A stretch of 54,410 bases of DNA from Puniceicoccales bacterium Verruco_02 (GCA_001604585.1 LVBW01000055.1:9637-64046); one strand, 5' to 3'; positions 44,352 through 54,155 are shown, counted from the stretch's first letter. Made by a program: numbers and translations. Notes: generated by a model not told the origin, from the sequence alone.

Positions 44352-44477
44352 TATCTGCCGGGGAACAGTTATTGGGGTAGTTTATCCATGCTTTGCCTCG
44401 CCTGTAAAGACCCATGAAGAGCGCCGCAAGCGCCGCGGCTCGACTTTGGGCCGCCAATCTGCGAAAGATTCCCCAAC

Positions 44478-45464
44478 ATGAGCAAACTTGACTGTCTGGG
44501 CGTTGGCAGCCCCATTGTGGACACGCTGGCAAATGTATCGGAAGAATTCATCGCGGCCAGCGGCGCGGCGCGGGGCAGCATGACCTTGGTGGACAGTGCC
44601 CGAATGGCAGAGACCATCGCCCGCATCCCCGGCACTCTTACGCAGGCCGCGGGCGGCTCGGCGGGCAACACCGTCCTTGCGCTCGCCCGGCTGGGCAGCA
44701 GCGCGGCCCTGCTGGGCAGGCTGGGCGAGGACGACACGGGCCGCTTCTACAGGGCCTGCCACAGCGGAGCTGGGGCGCAGACAGATCGCATGAAGAGCGG
44801 CCCCGGAGCCAGTGCCCGCTGCCTATCGCTAATTACGCCCGACGCGCAGAGAACGATGATGACTGACCTTGGCGCGGCGGCAGGCATAGGAGCGGCGGAC
44901 ATTTCCGAGGCGGACTTTGACGCGAGGCTCGTGTACAGCGAAGGCTACGTGATGTACAATCGTCCGTATCTGGACGCCGTGCTGGAGCTGGCTCGCGCAG
45001 CCGGGGCGGATATCGGCTTCGACCTAGGCTCGTACAGCGTCGTGGAGTCGATGAAGGCGGACCTGATCGGCATCCTGCGCAAGTACGTCCGCATTGTGAT
45101 TGCAAACGAGGACGAGGCCCGCGCCATGTTTGGCGAGATTCCAGCGCGCGAGCAGGCCCTGCGCTTTGGCGAACTTTGCCCGGTGGTGCTGCTTAACCGC
45201 GGCGCGGCTGGCTCTATTGTAAACGCCGAGGGACGCATATACGAGATTCCCGCCCGGCGCGTGGATCGCGTCGTGGACACAACGGGCGCGGGAGACCTCT
45301 GCATCGCGGGCTTTCTCCACGCGTGGCTTCGCGGGGCGGGTCCGGAAAAGTGCGGCCACTGCGGCGCTCTCCTTGGGGCGGAGGTGGTGCAGCAAACCGG
45401 CGCTAACCTGTCCGAAGAGGCGTGGGGCAGGATACGCGGGGAAATTTCCCGCATCCTTGCCTGA
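44478..45464 (+). CDS. PfkB-family carbohydrate or nucleoside kinase
   Basis: 328-residue kinase of the ribokinase/PfkB superfamily. N-terminal GVGSPIVDTLANV, the glycine pair region GGSAGNTVLALARLG (residues about 58-72), and the anion hole/catalytic base DTTGAGDLCIAGF with catalytic Asp about residue 275. The pattern is closest to adenosine-kinase-like members, but specificity cannot be settled by motif. Start ATG 44478. The CCA-adding gene starts 62 bases downstream on the same strand. Confidence 0.82.
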   Translation: MSKLDCLGVGSPIVDTLANVSEEFIAASGAARGSMTLVDSARMAETIARIPGTLTQAAGGSAGNTVLALARLGSSAALLGRLGEDDTGRFYRACHSGAGAQTDRMKSGPGASARCLSLITPDAQRTMMTDLGAAAGIGAADISEADFDARLVYSEGYVMYNRPYLDAVLELARAAGADIGFDLGSYSVVESMKADLIGILRKYVRIVIANEDEARAMFGEIPAREQALRFGELCPVVLLNRGAAGSIVNAEGRIYEIPARRVDRVVDTTGAGDLCIAGFLHAWLRGAGPEKCGHCGALLGAEVVQQTGANLSEEAWGRIRGEISRILA

Positions 45465-45526
45465 GCGCCGCCTGCCCCCAAGAGCAGGCTGGCAAAGGGC
45501 GCCCAGCCCATGCAGAATGTTGGACG

Positions 45527-46909
45527 ATGGAGGCCACATCCAAGCTGTCCGACCAACTGCGCGACGCCCTTGCCCTGATCGCCGCCGACGCCGCTCGTGC
45601 CGGCGGTCGTGCAATGATGGTGGGCGGAGCCGTGCGCGATCAGCTCCTCGGCCTGCCCTTGAAGGATGCCGATGTGGAGGTGTTCGGCCTTCCTGTGGAG
45701 CGGCTTCGCAGTATGCTCCGCAGTCGCTTCGAGCTTGTCGAAGTGGGGGCCAGTTTTGGCGTTTTCAAGCTGCGCGGGCTGGATGTGGATGTTTCCTTGC
45801 CTCGGCGCGAGTCCAAGCAGGGCAGCGGACACAGGGGCTTCAAGGTCGAGGGCGACCCTTTCATGGACATTCGCGAGGCGGCCCTGCGGCGAGACTTCAG
45901 CATCAATGCCCTGTACCGGGACCTCGCGAGCGGAGAGCTGTTCGACCCCCTTGGCGGACTGGCCGACTTGGAAGGCCGCACTCTGCGCCACTGTGGGCCG
46001 CGTTTTGTTGAAGACCCCTTGCGCGTCTTGCGCGCCATGCAGTTCATAGCTCGTTTTGGCCTGCGCCCAGCGCCGGAGACCGTCTCCATTTGCAGCACGA
46101 TGACGATGGAGGAGCTGCCGCCCGAGCGCGTGTTCGAGGAGTGGCGCAAGCTCCTGCTCAAGGGGCGGGACATCTTCGCCGGGCTGGAGTTCTTGCGCGA
46201 ATGCGGCTGGCTAAGCTACTTCCCGGAGCTGGAGCGGCTCGTCGGATGCGAGCAGTGGCCCCAGTGGCACCCCGAGGGCGACGCTTGGAGGCATACCCTG
46301 CACTGTCTGGATGCCTTTGTGGGCCTGCGCAGCGGGGACGATGCCGAGGACATTATTGTTGGGCTTGCCGTTCTCTGCCACGACCTTGGCAAGCCATCCA
46401 CGACATTCACGGACGATACCGGCCGCATCCGTGCCTTCGGGCACGACGCCGCAGGCGAGGCCCCCACGCGCAGCCTTCTTGCGCGAATGACAAGGGAGAA
46501 GCGTCTTGTGGAGGATGTTGTGGCCCTTGTCCGGACGCACATGCAGCCTGCCGCCCTGTACAAGTCCGGGGCAGGGTTTGAGGCCGTGCGCCGCCTGGCC
46601 ACCAAGGTGCGTATCGACCGTCTGGTGCGCCTTGCTAGGGCGGACATGCGGGGCACTCCGCCACGCCTTCACGACGAGGCCCCCTGCGACTGGCTCCTCG
46701 AACAGGCGGCCATACTCAACCTGAAGGACAGCGCCCCGAAGCCAATCGTGCAGGGCCGTCACCTAATACAGCTTGGAATGAAACCGGGGCGGGAGTTCAA
46801 GGCGCTGCTGGACAACCTCTTCGAGGCACAGCTAAGGGGGGAGTTCACCCGCGAGGAGGAGGGCGTTGAGGCCGCCCGCAGACTTGTTGCAGGGACAAAA
46901 GGCACCTGA
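45527..46909 (+). CDS. cca: CCA tRNA nucleotidyltransferase / poly(A) polymerase-family protein with HD domain
   Basis: 460 residues. The polymerase head has MVGGAVRDQLLGLPLKDADVEV (GG-x-V-R-D and the metal pair DxE), then FMDIREAALRRDFSINALY and the neck motif EDPLRVLRAMQFIARF. A C-terminal HD-type domain follows (LAVLCHDLGKPSTT). It repairs or adds the CCA end of tRNA. The two tRNAs seen in this window already encode CCA, so repair may be the main role. Start ATG 45527 is chosen because upstream codons lie inside the preceding gene. Confidence 0.9.
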   Translation: MEATSKLSDQLRDALALIAADAARAGGRAMMVGGAVRDQLLGLPLKDADVEVFGLPVERLRSMLRSRFELVEVGASFGVFKLRGLDVDVSLPRRESKQGSGHRGFKVEGDPFMDIREAALRRDFSINALYRDLASGELFDPLGGLADLEGRTLRHCGPRFVEDPLRVLRAMQFIARFGLRPAPETVSICSTMTMEELPPERVFEEWRKLLLKGRDIFAGLEFLRECGWLSYFPELERLVGCEQWPQWHPEGDAWRHTLHCLDAFVGLRSGDDAEDIIVGLAVLCHDLGKPSTTFTDDTGRIRAFGHDAAGEAPTRSLLARMTREKRLVEDVVALVRTHMQPAALYKSGAGFEAVRRLATKVRIDRLVRLARADMRGTPPRLHDEAPCDWLLEQAAILNLKDSAPKPIVQGRHLIQLGMKPGREFKALLDNLFEAQLRGEFTREEEGVEAARRLVAGTKGT

Positions 46910-47028
46910 TGTTCGTTTTCGCAAGCTTCCAGCTGCCACAGCTTTGCACAGTGTGAACGCAGTCTTTCGCCAAGAAGCTGCCCGCAAAGTGTTGCACGGG
47001 CGCTTCATCGCTGGAAAAGTGTCCCACC

Positions 47029-47904
47029 GTGCGTTTCTGTATCCTTGGCTCATCAAGCGCGGGCAACTGCGCCCTGCTTCAGACCCCCGGCTCCCGCGTG
47101 CTTATCGACGCTGGCTTTTCAGCCCGCCGTACAAGGCAGCTATTGGCGGACATCGGGCAGAGTCTGGACGATATCGACGCAGTGTTCATTACGCACGATC
47201 ACAGCGACCACTGCTCGGGGCTGAAGGGCCTTTGCAAGCTGGAGGGGCTGAAGGTATTCGCCAGCTATCAGACAAGTTGTGCCGCGCAGGCCATGATGCC
47301 CGAGAGCAAGATACCGTGGCAGATTGTGCAGGCGGGCAGCTCCTTTCAGTTCAACGACTTGCGCGTAAGCACCTTCACCGTGCCCCACGACGCGTACGAG
47401 ACTGTCGGCTACCTTGTTAGCACTGGCGATGGCAGCCCCGGCAACCCTGTGCGCAGCGTGGCATGGATGACGGATCTTGGCCATGTGCCGCCCCGCGCCG
47501 CCGCTCAGGCAGCCAAGGCCGACATACTCGTTATCGAGGCCAATCACGACCTGCGGATGCTGGAAAATTCCGCCCGGCCCTTCCACACCAAGCAGCGCAT
47601 TCGCGGTCAGCACGGGCACCTTTCAAACGAGCAGACTCTTGCCTATCTTCGCGCAACGGAGGGGGCTAACTGGAAGCATATCTACCTTGCCCACATATCC
47701 AACGAGTGCAACGACACCGAGCTTGTAAGGAAGCTGTTCGGCAGCTCGCTCCGCCCCGATGGCACTTGCCCCATAAGCGTCGTGCATCCGCGCCTTGGCT
47801 GTCCGGACATAGTGGAGCTAGGCCCTTGGAAGCGCGAGAATCCCGACCCTGTGCGAAGCGCAGTGGCCGTTCAGGGGCAGTTGTTCCCGGACATCACAAG
47901 GTAG
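47029..47904 (+). CDS. MBL-fold metallohydrolase, YycJ/WalJ-like
   Basis: 291 residues. The metal motif is ITHDHSDHCSG (HxHxDH), with further ligands in TDLGHVPP and the HISNECND segment. N-terminal LGSSSAGNCALLQTPGSRVLIDAGFSAR is typical of YycJ. Related proteins act near WalKR and as 5'-3' exonuclease-like nucleases. Start GTG 47029 is the codon that gives MRFCILGSSSAGN; no ATG is available. It is 119 bases past cca on the same strand and converges with tmk. Confidence 0.88.
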   Translation: MRFCILGSSSAGNCALLQTPGSRVLIDAGFSARRTRQLLADIGQSLDDIDAVFITHDHSDHCSGLKGLCKLEGLKVFASYQTSCAAQAMMPESKIPWQIVQAGSSFQFNDLRVSTFTVPHDAYETVGYLVSTGDGSPGNPVRSVAWMTDLGHVPPRAAAQAAKADILVIEANHDLRMLENSARPFHTKQRIRGQHGHLSNEQTLAYLRATEGANWKHIYLAHISNECNDTELVRKLFGSSLRPDGTCPISVVHPRLGCPDIVELGPWKRENPDPVRSAVAVQGQLFPDITR

Positions 47905-47933
47905 CTTGGACGACGCGGCGCTTGAGGCGTTCC

Positions 47934-48581
47934 CTAGACGACGCGGGTGCGGAGCTGTTCCCAAATCTGCTTTTCCACTTCGTCGATCGACTTGCTGCCG
48001 TCGGCAATTATGAAGCGGCCGGGAAGTGCCTTGGCCAGCATCAGGTAGCCCTCGCGCACCTTGCGGTAGAATTCGATATTTTCCTGTTCCATGCGGTCGG
48101 GCATCTCGCGCGCGCGGAAGCGTGTGCGATCAAGCCCAAGTTCCGCAGGCAGGTCTATGACCACGGTAAGATCGGGCATCAAGTCTCCCACGGCAAAGCG
48201 GTTGATCATGCTGACTGGTTCGCTCGCGATGCGCCTGCCCACGCCCTGATACACGGTGGTGCTGTCCAGAAAGCGGTCGCAGAGGACCACCTTGCCCGCG
48301 TCGATGGCGGGGCGTATCACCTCGCGCACAAGCTGGGCGCGGCTGGCGGCAAACAGGAGTAGCTCCGCCTCCGGGGTCATGGCGCTGCCGCAGGAAGAGT
48401 GCATCAGGATGCGGCGGATTTCCTCGCCAATGGGCGTGCCGCCCGGCTCGCGGGTGACGAGCACCTCGTGGTTGTGCGCCTCGAAACGCTTGGCGATGCG
48501 TTCGACCTGGGTGGTCTTGCCGGCTCCCTCGGAGCCTTCAAAGGTTATTAGGTAGCCGCGTGTATCGTCGTTCGCTCTCAT
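47934..48581 (-). CDS. tmk: Thymidylate kinase
   Basis: Phosphorylates dTMP to dTDP. 215 residues. P-loop FEGSEGAGKTTQ (near 15-25), DR-type motif LCDRFLDSTTVYQG, and LID-type stretch LDRTRFR. Start ATG 48581 (MRANDDTRGYLITFEG) is preferred; the frame continues upstream into the neighbouring kinase gene in another frame. It follows the PfkB kinase by 38 bases, so both may be in one transcript. The stop lies 29 bases from the convergent MBL hydrolase. Confidence 0.95.
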   Translation of the reverse strand: MRANDDTRGYLITFEGSEGAGKTTQVERIAKRFEAHNHEVLVTREPGGTPIGEEIRRILMHSSCGSAMTPEAELLLFAASRAQLVREVIRPAIDAGKVVLCDRFLDSTTVYQGVGRRIASEPVSMINRFAVGDLMPDLTVVIDLPAELGLDRTRFRAREMPDRMEQENIEFYRKVREGYLMLAKALPGRFIIADGSKSIDEVEKQIWEQLRTRVV

Positions 48582-48619
48582 GTCTCGGGGGGTGTTCAAG
48601 GGGTGTATATGTTGGGTTT

Positions 48620-49738
48620 TCAGGCCGTCTGTCTCCAGTTGCGGAGGAATTGGTCCGTCTGTGCGAGGCTGGGGCCTTGGCCCGTACGCACATACTGGCC
48701 GCTGAATGCGACGGCAAGTGTCAGGCAGGCATCGGGCGAAAGGCCTAGGAGCTGCCCGGTGGCAAATCCGGCGTTGAAATGGTCTCCCGCTCCCGTGGAA
48801 ACGAGGGGCTGGGCGCAGAGGGGGCCTTTTGTGAAGTGGCTGCCATCGCGCGTTGCACAGGCGGCACAGTCGCGCGGATGTAAGGCCACGCAGTGCATTT
48901 CCAGCCTTCGGCGGATGGCGCTGGCCGCAGCGCGCAGGGCCTCTTCGCCATCGCACACTTCGCCAAGGTCCAGCGCGGCAGCCACCTGCCGGGCCTCGGA
49001 AAGGTTCAGGCCCAGAGTAACCCGCCCGTGGCTGCGGAAGCGGCCCATAAGCTCCAGCGCGGCCCGAAGTTCCCCAAGGGAGCGTTTCCGCGGGTCTGCA
49101 AGGTCGAAGAAGAAGAGCCTGCCTCCGTCCTTTGGCGGCAGCATCGGCAGGGCCCTTTCCAGCAGGGCTTCGAGCAGCTCGCTCATGCGTGGCACCATCG
49201 TCCAGTTGGTCATTGCCACTAGATCACAGCGCGACAGTTCGTCGAGGAACATGCCCTCGCCCATTGCCGAGATTATGCCCTCGTAGCATATTTCGCCGAG
49301 CGATTCCATCTCGCCAAGCTGCACCTTGCCGTCGGCAAACTCCAGTGCGTTGGTAAGGCCCGGAGCGCAGAGGCTGACGGCCTTTGTACGGGCGGCGAAT
49401 TCCTTGAAAAGTGGGTGTATTTCGCCCTTGCCCAGTGCGCCGATGTAGCGGACCTTCATTCCGCAGTTGAGCAGGGCGTTGGCCATTATGGGGCCGTTGC
49501 CGCCGAGCTTTTCCATGCGAGGGTGCAGTTCGATATTGCAGCTATTGCCTGCGGCCTCGATTACGCGCTGCCCCAGCTCCGCCATCGCAGCCATTGGTAC
49601 AAAGTCCCTCCCGCTGCGTACAGAGATCGGGGTCAGTATCCTGTCCACAAAGCCGTCCAGCCCCACAAGCGCTTGCTTTGCAGAGACTTGAGGTGCCTTG
49701 CGACCTAGCTGCTCAAGGGTGTCCTGTATGTGCTGCAT
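48620..49738 (-). CDS. PfkB-family sugar kinase
   Basis: 372-residue ribokinase-superfamily protein. The ATP/catalytic motif is VSTGAGDHFNAGFATG near the C-terminus, with the catalytic Asp at about residue 315. The substrate side has GLDGFVDRI at the N-terminus and EKLGGNGPIMANALLNCG (residues about 75-92). The long insertion DLADPRKRSLGEL suggests a subgroup different from the kinase at 44478. Substrate unknown. It stands between rodZ-like (105-base gap) and tmk. Confidence 0.8.
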   Translation of the reverse strand: MQHIQDTLEQLGRKAPQVSAKQALVGLDGFVDRILTPISVRSGRDFVPMAAMAELGQRVIEAAGNSCNIELHPRMEKLGGNGPIMANALLNCGMKVRYIGALGKGEIHPLFKEFAARTKAVSLCAPGLTNALEFADGKVQLGEMESLGEICYEGIISAMGEGMFLDELSRCDLVAMTNWTMVPRMSELLEALLERALPMLPPKDGGRLFFFDLADPRKRSLGELRAALELMGRFRSHGRVTLGLNLSEARQVAAALDLGEVCDGEEALRAAASAIRRRLEMHCVALHPRDCAACATRDGSHFTKGPLCAQPLVSTGAGDHFNAGFATGQLLGLSPDACLTLAVAFSGQYVRTGQGPSLAQTDQFLRNWRQTA

Positions 49739-49843
49739 CGTTGCTCTTCTTGTTCGGAGTGGGGGAAGCGTGAACAGGTTCCGGCGCTTGGGGGGAGGGA
49801 GACCGGGTTATGCCTTGTTCAGCGTGTAGCCTGCGCTGGCCTT

Positions 49844-50665
49844 CTAGGGGATTATGCTCTTGCCGCCGCCGCTCTTGTTGGTGCTTTGGAGCTGACCGTC
49901 GCGCTGTATTTTCAGGTTTTCGCCCTTGTTGTAGCGCACTTCGGCGGGTCCGTCCACTTCCACTATGCGGGTCTCGCCGGGGGTGAGTGTGCCCTCGAAT
50001 ACACGGGCATTGTCGCTTTTGCGTATCACCCAGACTAGCACAGCGTCGCTTGCTATGAGCGTCACCGGGCGTGAAGAGGCCGGGGTGGTCATTGACGGGT
50101 TGTTGCGCGCCAGCTCGGGGTTAATCTCCGGCTTTTTGCCGCCATAGATGGAGGAAACAAGCAGGCCCACCAGCACTATGCCGAGAACTACGGCGCTGAT
50201 TATGATGGCCGGGCGCAGGTAGCCCACCATGCCGTCAAGGGGGCTTCGCGGCTCAAGGACTGGGCCGGGGGATTCGTTCAGGGCCGGGCCTTCGCCCATG
50301 TCCATTCTACCAAAGGATACGCGGGAGGACTGCACCTGCATTTCGGGCTGCTGGGGCTGTGCCGCACCTTCTTTGCCGCGCTGTCCGGGTGCGCCCAGCC
50401 TGTGCTGTCCCTTGCGCCCGCCAAGGCGCATGGCGTCGTAGTCGGCCATCATGCGTTCAAGGTCCAGGCGCAGGAAATTGATGTAGATTTTCAGGAATCC
50501 GCGCACGTACACCTCCGGCAGATTGATGTCGAAGGTGTTGCTCTCCATGGCGATTAGGAAGTCGCCACGGACCTTGGTCGCCTCTGCGGCCTCGCGTATG
50601 GATATGCCCTTGCGCTTGCGTGCCTCTTCCAGCCGCTCCCCGATAGTTGTAACCGTGTCCGCCAT
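49844..50665 (-). CDS. rodZ: RodZ-like HTH membrane protein
   Basis: 273 residues. The N-terminal helix-turn-helix (ERLEEARKRKGISIREAAEATKVRGDFLIAMESN) is followed by a Gln/Arg-rich linker, one membrane helix (about residues 160-180), and a short C-terminal periplasmic part with the RodZ-type beta domain (VTLIASDAVLVWVIRKSDNARVFEGTLTPGE). RodZ links the MreB cytoskeleton to the membrane. Start ATG 50665 (MADTVTTIGERL); longer frames start in leader sequence. Function is inferred from architecture; mreB is not present here. Confidence 0.78.
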   Translation of the reverse strand: MADTVTTIGERLEEARKRKGISIREAAEATKVRGDFLIAMESNTFDINLPEVYVRGFLKIYINFLRLDLERMMADYDAMRLGGRKGQHRLGAPGQRGKEGAAQPQQPEMQVQSSRVSFGRMDMGEGPALNESPGPVLEPRSPLDGMVGYLRPAIIISAVVLGIVLVGLLVSSIYGGKKPEINPELARNNPSMTTPASSRPVTLIASDAVLVWVIRKSDNARVFEGTLTPGETRIVEVDGPAEVRYNKGENLKIQRDGQLQSTNKSGGGKSIIP

Positions 50666-50907
50666 ATTGTTTTCCTGAAAGCAGTGCCTTGAGCAGACGC
50701 TCTGCATGTCATTCAAAGTGAATTATGCCCTCTTGTTAAGCTGGAAAGGCACAATCTTTCCTCCGAGTGTGTTTTTTGTTCGTTGAAGGTCATATTGTCC
50801 GATCGTACTGTGTTGACTCGGCACGGGGTGGCGGCGCTAGTAACAATTGTGCGACATCCGCTCATTGCGGTGCCGTAACTGGAAGCAAAGCGCAGGGAGA
50901 GGCAGGA

Positions 50908-51393
50908 ATGGGGCTGGCAATATACGCAGGGACTTTCGACCCACTCACAAACGGGCATCTGGACGTGCTCTATCGCGCCACGCGCATTTTCGACACCGTG
51001 GTCATGGCCGTTGCGCCGAGCCACACCAAGGGGCCGCTCTTCAGCGTGCAGGAGCGCATGGAGTTCATCCGCGAGGTGTGCGTTGGCAACGAGCAGATAC
51101 TGGTGGAGACTTTCGACGGCCTATTGGTCGATTACGCAAAGGAGCGCGGGGCCACGGCCCTTATCCGCGGGCTTAGGGCTGTGTCGGACTTTGAGTACGA
51201 GTTCCAGATGACGCAGATGAACCGCGAGCTTCAGCCGGAGATGGAGACGATCTTCTTCATGCCCAGTCAGGAATACACATTCACAAGTTCCTCGCTTGTG
51301 AAGCAGGTAGCCCGCTTCGATCCCGAAAGAATGGCCAAGTATGTGCCCTTGAACGTGGCTGCGGCGCTTAAAAAACGCTTCGGGCACAGCTAG
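50908..51393 (+). CDS. coaD: Phosphopantetheine adenylyltransferase
   Basis: Fourth step of coenzyme A synthesis, ATP plus 4'-phosphopantetheine to dephospho-CoA. 161 residues. The nucleotidyltransferase motif is GTFDPLTNGHLDVL (TxGH), and the C-terminal loop is YTFTSSSLVKQVARF. Start ATG 50908 lies behind GAGAGGCAGGA, a good ribosome-binding site. It is divergent from the rodZ-like gene across a 242-base gap that should hold both promoters; I see no riboswitch in it. Confidence 0.95.
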   Translation: MGLAIYAGTFDPLTNGHLDVLYRATRIFDTVVMAVAPSHTKGPLFSVQERMEFIREVCVGNEQILVETFDGLLVDYAKERGATALIRGLRAVSDFEYEFQMTQMNRELQPEMETIFFMPSQEYTFTSSSLVKQVARFDPERMAKYVPLNVAAALKKRFGHS

Positions 51394-51573
51394 TGAATTC
51401 ATAAGCCCGCCCCGTGTGATGGCTCTGCCCCCCCTCTGGAGGGCGTACAGCTGCTGGTAGCCATGTGCCGGGCCGCTCGTGAAAGCCTGCTTGCATGTGG
51501 TCTGTTGTGCCGTATCTTTGTATCCATGTTCCGCGTAGAATCTCCCCGATACATGGTTTTGTCGTCCGCTTCC

Positions 51574-52629
51574 ATGCGAAGCATCACTTCGGCGCTGCTG
51601 CTTCTTGCCGCTTGCGCAGGTCCCCTTGCCGGGGCACAGGCGTCGCAGGTTATTGAGCGCGAGAAAAACAAACACTGGACTTTCTCCGCGCAGTGGGAGA
51701 ACGACATCTGGGCCAACACCGACTGCGACTACACCAACGGGGCAAAACTGTCCTGGATTTCGCCAGATCTGACCGATTACCGCGACGCTGGCACCATCCC
51801 CGGTATCATCTACCGCATAAGCGACTACCTGCCCTTCATCCACGACAAGTCAACCCAGCGGAATCTGGCCATCAACATAGGCCAGAACATGTACACCCCG
51901 GCGGACATATCCACGTCCACACCAGACCCGCTTGACCGGCCTTACGCAGGCTGGCTCTACATCGGCATAGGCTTCCACAACATGACCGAGCGCTGGCTCG
52001 ACATTATCGAGCTTAACCTAGGCGTGGTTGGTCCGCTCTCCTTTGCCGAACAGACACAGAAGTTTGTTCATCGCAACCTGCCCGACAACATCATCCCGCA
52101 GGGCTGGGATCACCAGATAGGCAACGAGCCAGCGATAAACTTGGTCTGGGAGCGCAAGCTTCGCTTCTGGCGTCTTGGCGAGCCGAAGGGGCCGGCGGCG
52201 GACGCCTTCATACACTTCGGCGGCAGCCTCGGCACTCTCTACACATTCGGCAACTGCGGCTTTACCGTGCGAACGGGTTGGAATGTGCCTACGGACTTTG
52301 GTGCCTCGCCAATACGTATCGCGGGCGACGTTAACGCCCCCGCTGCCAGCGACGACCCGCGCATTTACGGCGCTGGCTGGGGCATCAGCTTTTTCGCCTC
52401 GGTGGACCAGCGCGCGGTGCTGCGCGACGGCACCTTGGATGGCAACCTTTTCAGCGACTCTGTGAGCGTGGACAAGATGCCCTTCGTAACGGATGCATCC
52501 TTTGGCGCCAGTCTGATACTTGGGAGCTGGAAGCTCTCCTACGCGCAGGTGGCCCGCTCCAAAGAGTTCCACACCCAGACGGACGAGTGGCACGTGTTCG
52601 GCTCCGTGTCCGCGTCGTACACCTACTAG
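51574..52629 (+). CDS. Lipid A 3-O-deacylase, LpxR/DUF2219 family
   Basis: Outer-membrane beta-barrel enzyme expected to remove the 3'-acyloxyacyl chain of lipid A. 351 residues, starting at ATG 51574 with a signal peptide (SITSALLLLAACAGPLAGAQA). Conserved LpxR segment: SAQWENDIWANTDCDYTNGAKLSWIS, with the Asn-Asp pair expected at the active site. A candidate active-site histidine lies in GWDHQIGNEPAINLVWE. Two other in-frame ATGs lie upstream (51526, 51553). The product ends in an aromatic (YTY). The stop codon overlaps the end of the convergent mpl gene by four bases. Activity on this cell's lipid A is inferred. Confidence 0.85.
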   Translation: MRSITSALLLLAACAGPLAGAQASQVIEREKNKHWTFSAQWENDIWANTDCDYTNGAKLSWISPDLTDYRDAGTIPGIIYRISDYLPFIHDKSTQRNLAINIGQNMYTPADISTSTPDPLDRPYAGWLYIGIGFHNMTERWLDIIELNLGVVGPLSFAEQTQKFVHRNLPDNIIPQGWDHQIGNEPAINLVWERKLRFWRLGEPKGPAADAFIHFGGSLGTLYTFGNCGFTVRTGWNVPTDFGASPIRIAGDVNAPAASDDPRIYGAGWGISFFASVDQRAVLRDGTLDGNLFSDSVSVDKMPFVTDASFGASLILGSWKLSYAQVARSKEFHTQTDEWHVFGSVSASYTY

Positions 52630-54083
52630 GCGCAGGGGGCGGCCATGCCTTGGCACTGCGCTCTTGCGAAGGCTTGGATAATGCCTCCGAAGGAGCCGTT
52701 GCTGAAAAAGCATACAAGCAGGGGCTGGCGCTCCGCCTCTTTGGCCATGACATTCAGCTCGTGAAGTATTTCGGCGCTGTCTTTCGCAGCCAATGCCTGA
52801 ATGCCCATTTCGCGCAGCTCTTTGGCCATTGCGGCGGTGTCCAGGCGGCGGGTGGCGTCCATGCGCTCGGCCCTGTGCACGGGGGAGAGAAGCACGGCGT
52901 CGGCAAGGGTGAGCGCTTCGGTGAACTCTTTCTGGAATATGTTGGTGGCCGCGGTGTTGCTGCGAGGCTCGAAGGCCGCCGCGATGCGGTGCCCGGGGAA
53001 GCGCGCCCTGAGAGCTTCGAGGGTGGCCGCAACGGCTGTCGGGTGGTGGCCGAAGTCCTCGACCGCTTTCAGGTCCACCCTGTCAACGAGTAGTTGCTGC
53101 CGCCTCTGCACGCCCTGAAAGGTAGCCAGCGCAGGGACAAGGCTCTCCAGCGGCAGGGCGGAAAGTTCCAGCTCCGGCCATGCGCCCAATGCCGCCGCCA
53201 GCAGGGCCATTGCGGCGTTGCGGGCGTTGAATAGACCGCTCATCCCAAGGGCCACGGGGAAGGAGCGCTCCTGCCACTCCAGGCGGAAGCGTGCCCCTTC
53301 CGGGCCGTCGGCAAAGTCCGCAATGCGAAGATCGCAGCCCTCGGCGCAGCCCACGCGCAGGACGCGGGTCCAGCTTATGGGGAGCAGCTTTGCCACGTTG
53401 GCATCGTCACCATTGGCCAGTACCCAGCCCTTGCGCGGCACGATACGGCAGATGTGGCGGAACGTGCGCAAGACATCGTCCAGATCGCGGAATATGTCCG
53501 CGTGATCCATCTCGATGTTGTTGATTGCCAGTATCCTTGGCGCGTAGTGTATGAACTTGCTCCGCTTGTCGAAAAAGGCGCTGTCGTACTCGTCCCCCTC
53601 AATTGCGAAGGGTTCGCCCTCGGCCCCGGCCCTTGCTCCAGAGGGCAGGTCGCGCGGCACTCCGCCTACGAGCCAGCCCGCCTTGTCCCGCCCCGCCGCC
53701 CGCAATAGGCAGGCCGTCATGGCCGTCGTCGTCGTCTTGCCGTGTGTGCCGCTTATAACGATGCTGCGGCGCTTGCCTAGTATCTCCCGGCCAAGCAGCT
53801 CCGGCAGCGAGCAGTAGGGCAGTGCCCGTTCGTCGAGCAGCCATTCCAGCTCCGGGTTCCCCCGGCTCTGCGCATTGCCAATTACGACAAGGTCCGGTGC
53901 CAGCGCGGCGAGGCGCTCCGCGTCGTAGCCATCCATTATGGAAATGCCAGCCGCTTCGAGCGTTGTGGACATTGGCGGATACACGCCGCTGTCCGCGCCC
54001 GACACATCGTGTCCGCATTCGCGAAGTAGCAGGGCGGCGTTGCCCATGGCAGTGCCGCATATTCCCATGAAGTAGATTCGCAT
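52626..54083 (-). CDS. mpl: UDP-N-acetylmuramate:L-Ala-gamma-D-Glu-meso-DAP ligase
   Basis: Mur-ligase family enzyme that attaches recycled murein tripeptide to UDP-MurNAc. 485 residues. N-terminal Rossmann part IYFMGICGTAMGNAA, ATP loop ISGTHGKTTTTAMTACLL, central EGDEYDSAFFDKRSKFIHY (Mpl-like), INNIEMDHADIF and the C-terminal FGHHPTAVAATL with the DAP-specific context. EYDSAFFDKRSKF favours Mpl over MurC. Murein recycling implies meso-diaminopimelate peptidoglycan. Start ATG 54083. The end overlaps the convergent lpxR-like gene. Confidence 0.92.
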   Translation of the reverse strand: MRIYFMGICGTAMGNAALLLRECGHDVSGADSGVYPPMSTTLEAAGISIMDGYDAERLAALAPDLVVIGNAQSRGNPELEWLLDERALPYCSLPELLGREILGKRRSIVISGTHGKTTTTAMTACLLRAAGRDKAGWLVGGVPRDLPSGARAGAEGEPFAIEGDEYDSAFFDKRSKFIHYAPRILAINNIEMDHADIFRDLDDVLRTFRHICRIVPRKGWVLANGDDANVAKLLPISWTRVLRVGCAEGCDLRIADFADGPEGARFRLEWQERSFPVALGMSGLFNARNAAMALLAAALGAWPELELSALPLESLVPALATFQGVQRRQQLLVDRVDLKAVEDFGHHPTAVAATLEALRARFPGHRIAAAFEPRSNTAATNIFQKEFTEALTLADAVLLSPVHRAERMDATRRLDTAAMAKELREMGIQALAAKDSAEILHELNVMAKEAERQPLLVCFFSNGSFGGIIQAFARAQCQGMAAPCA

Positions 54084-54155
54084 CAGTGATGTCCGAAGAG
54101 AGAGTGTTTCGCAGACTACGAAATGTGAGTTCGATTGCCCCGGTGTCTTTGTTAG

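Noticed and set aside
47905-47933. Repeated GACGACGCGG near the end of tmk and the MBL hydrolase gene
   Set aside because: Only two short copies, explained by the high GC content and the tmk coding end.
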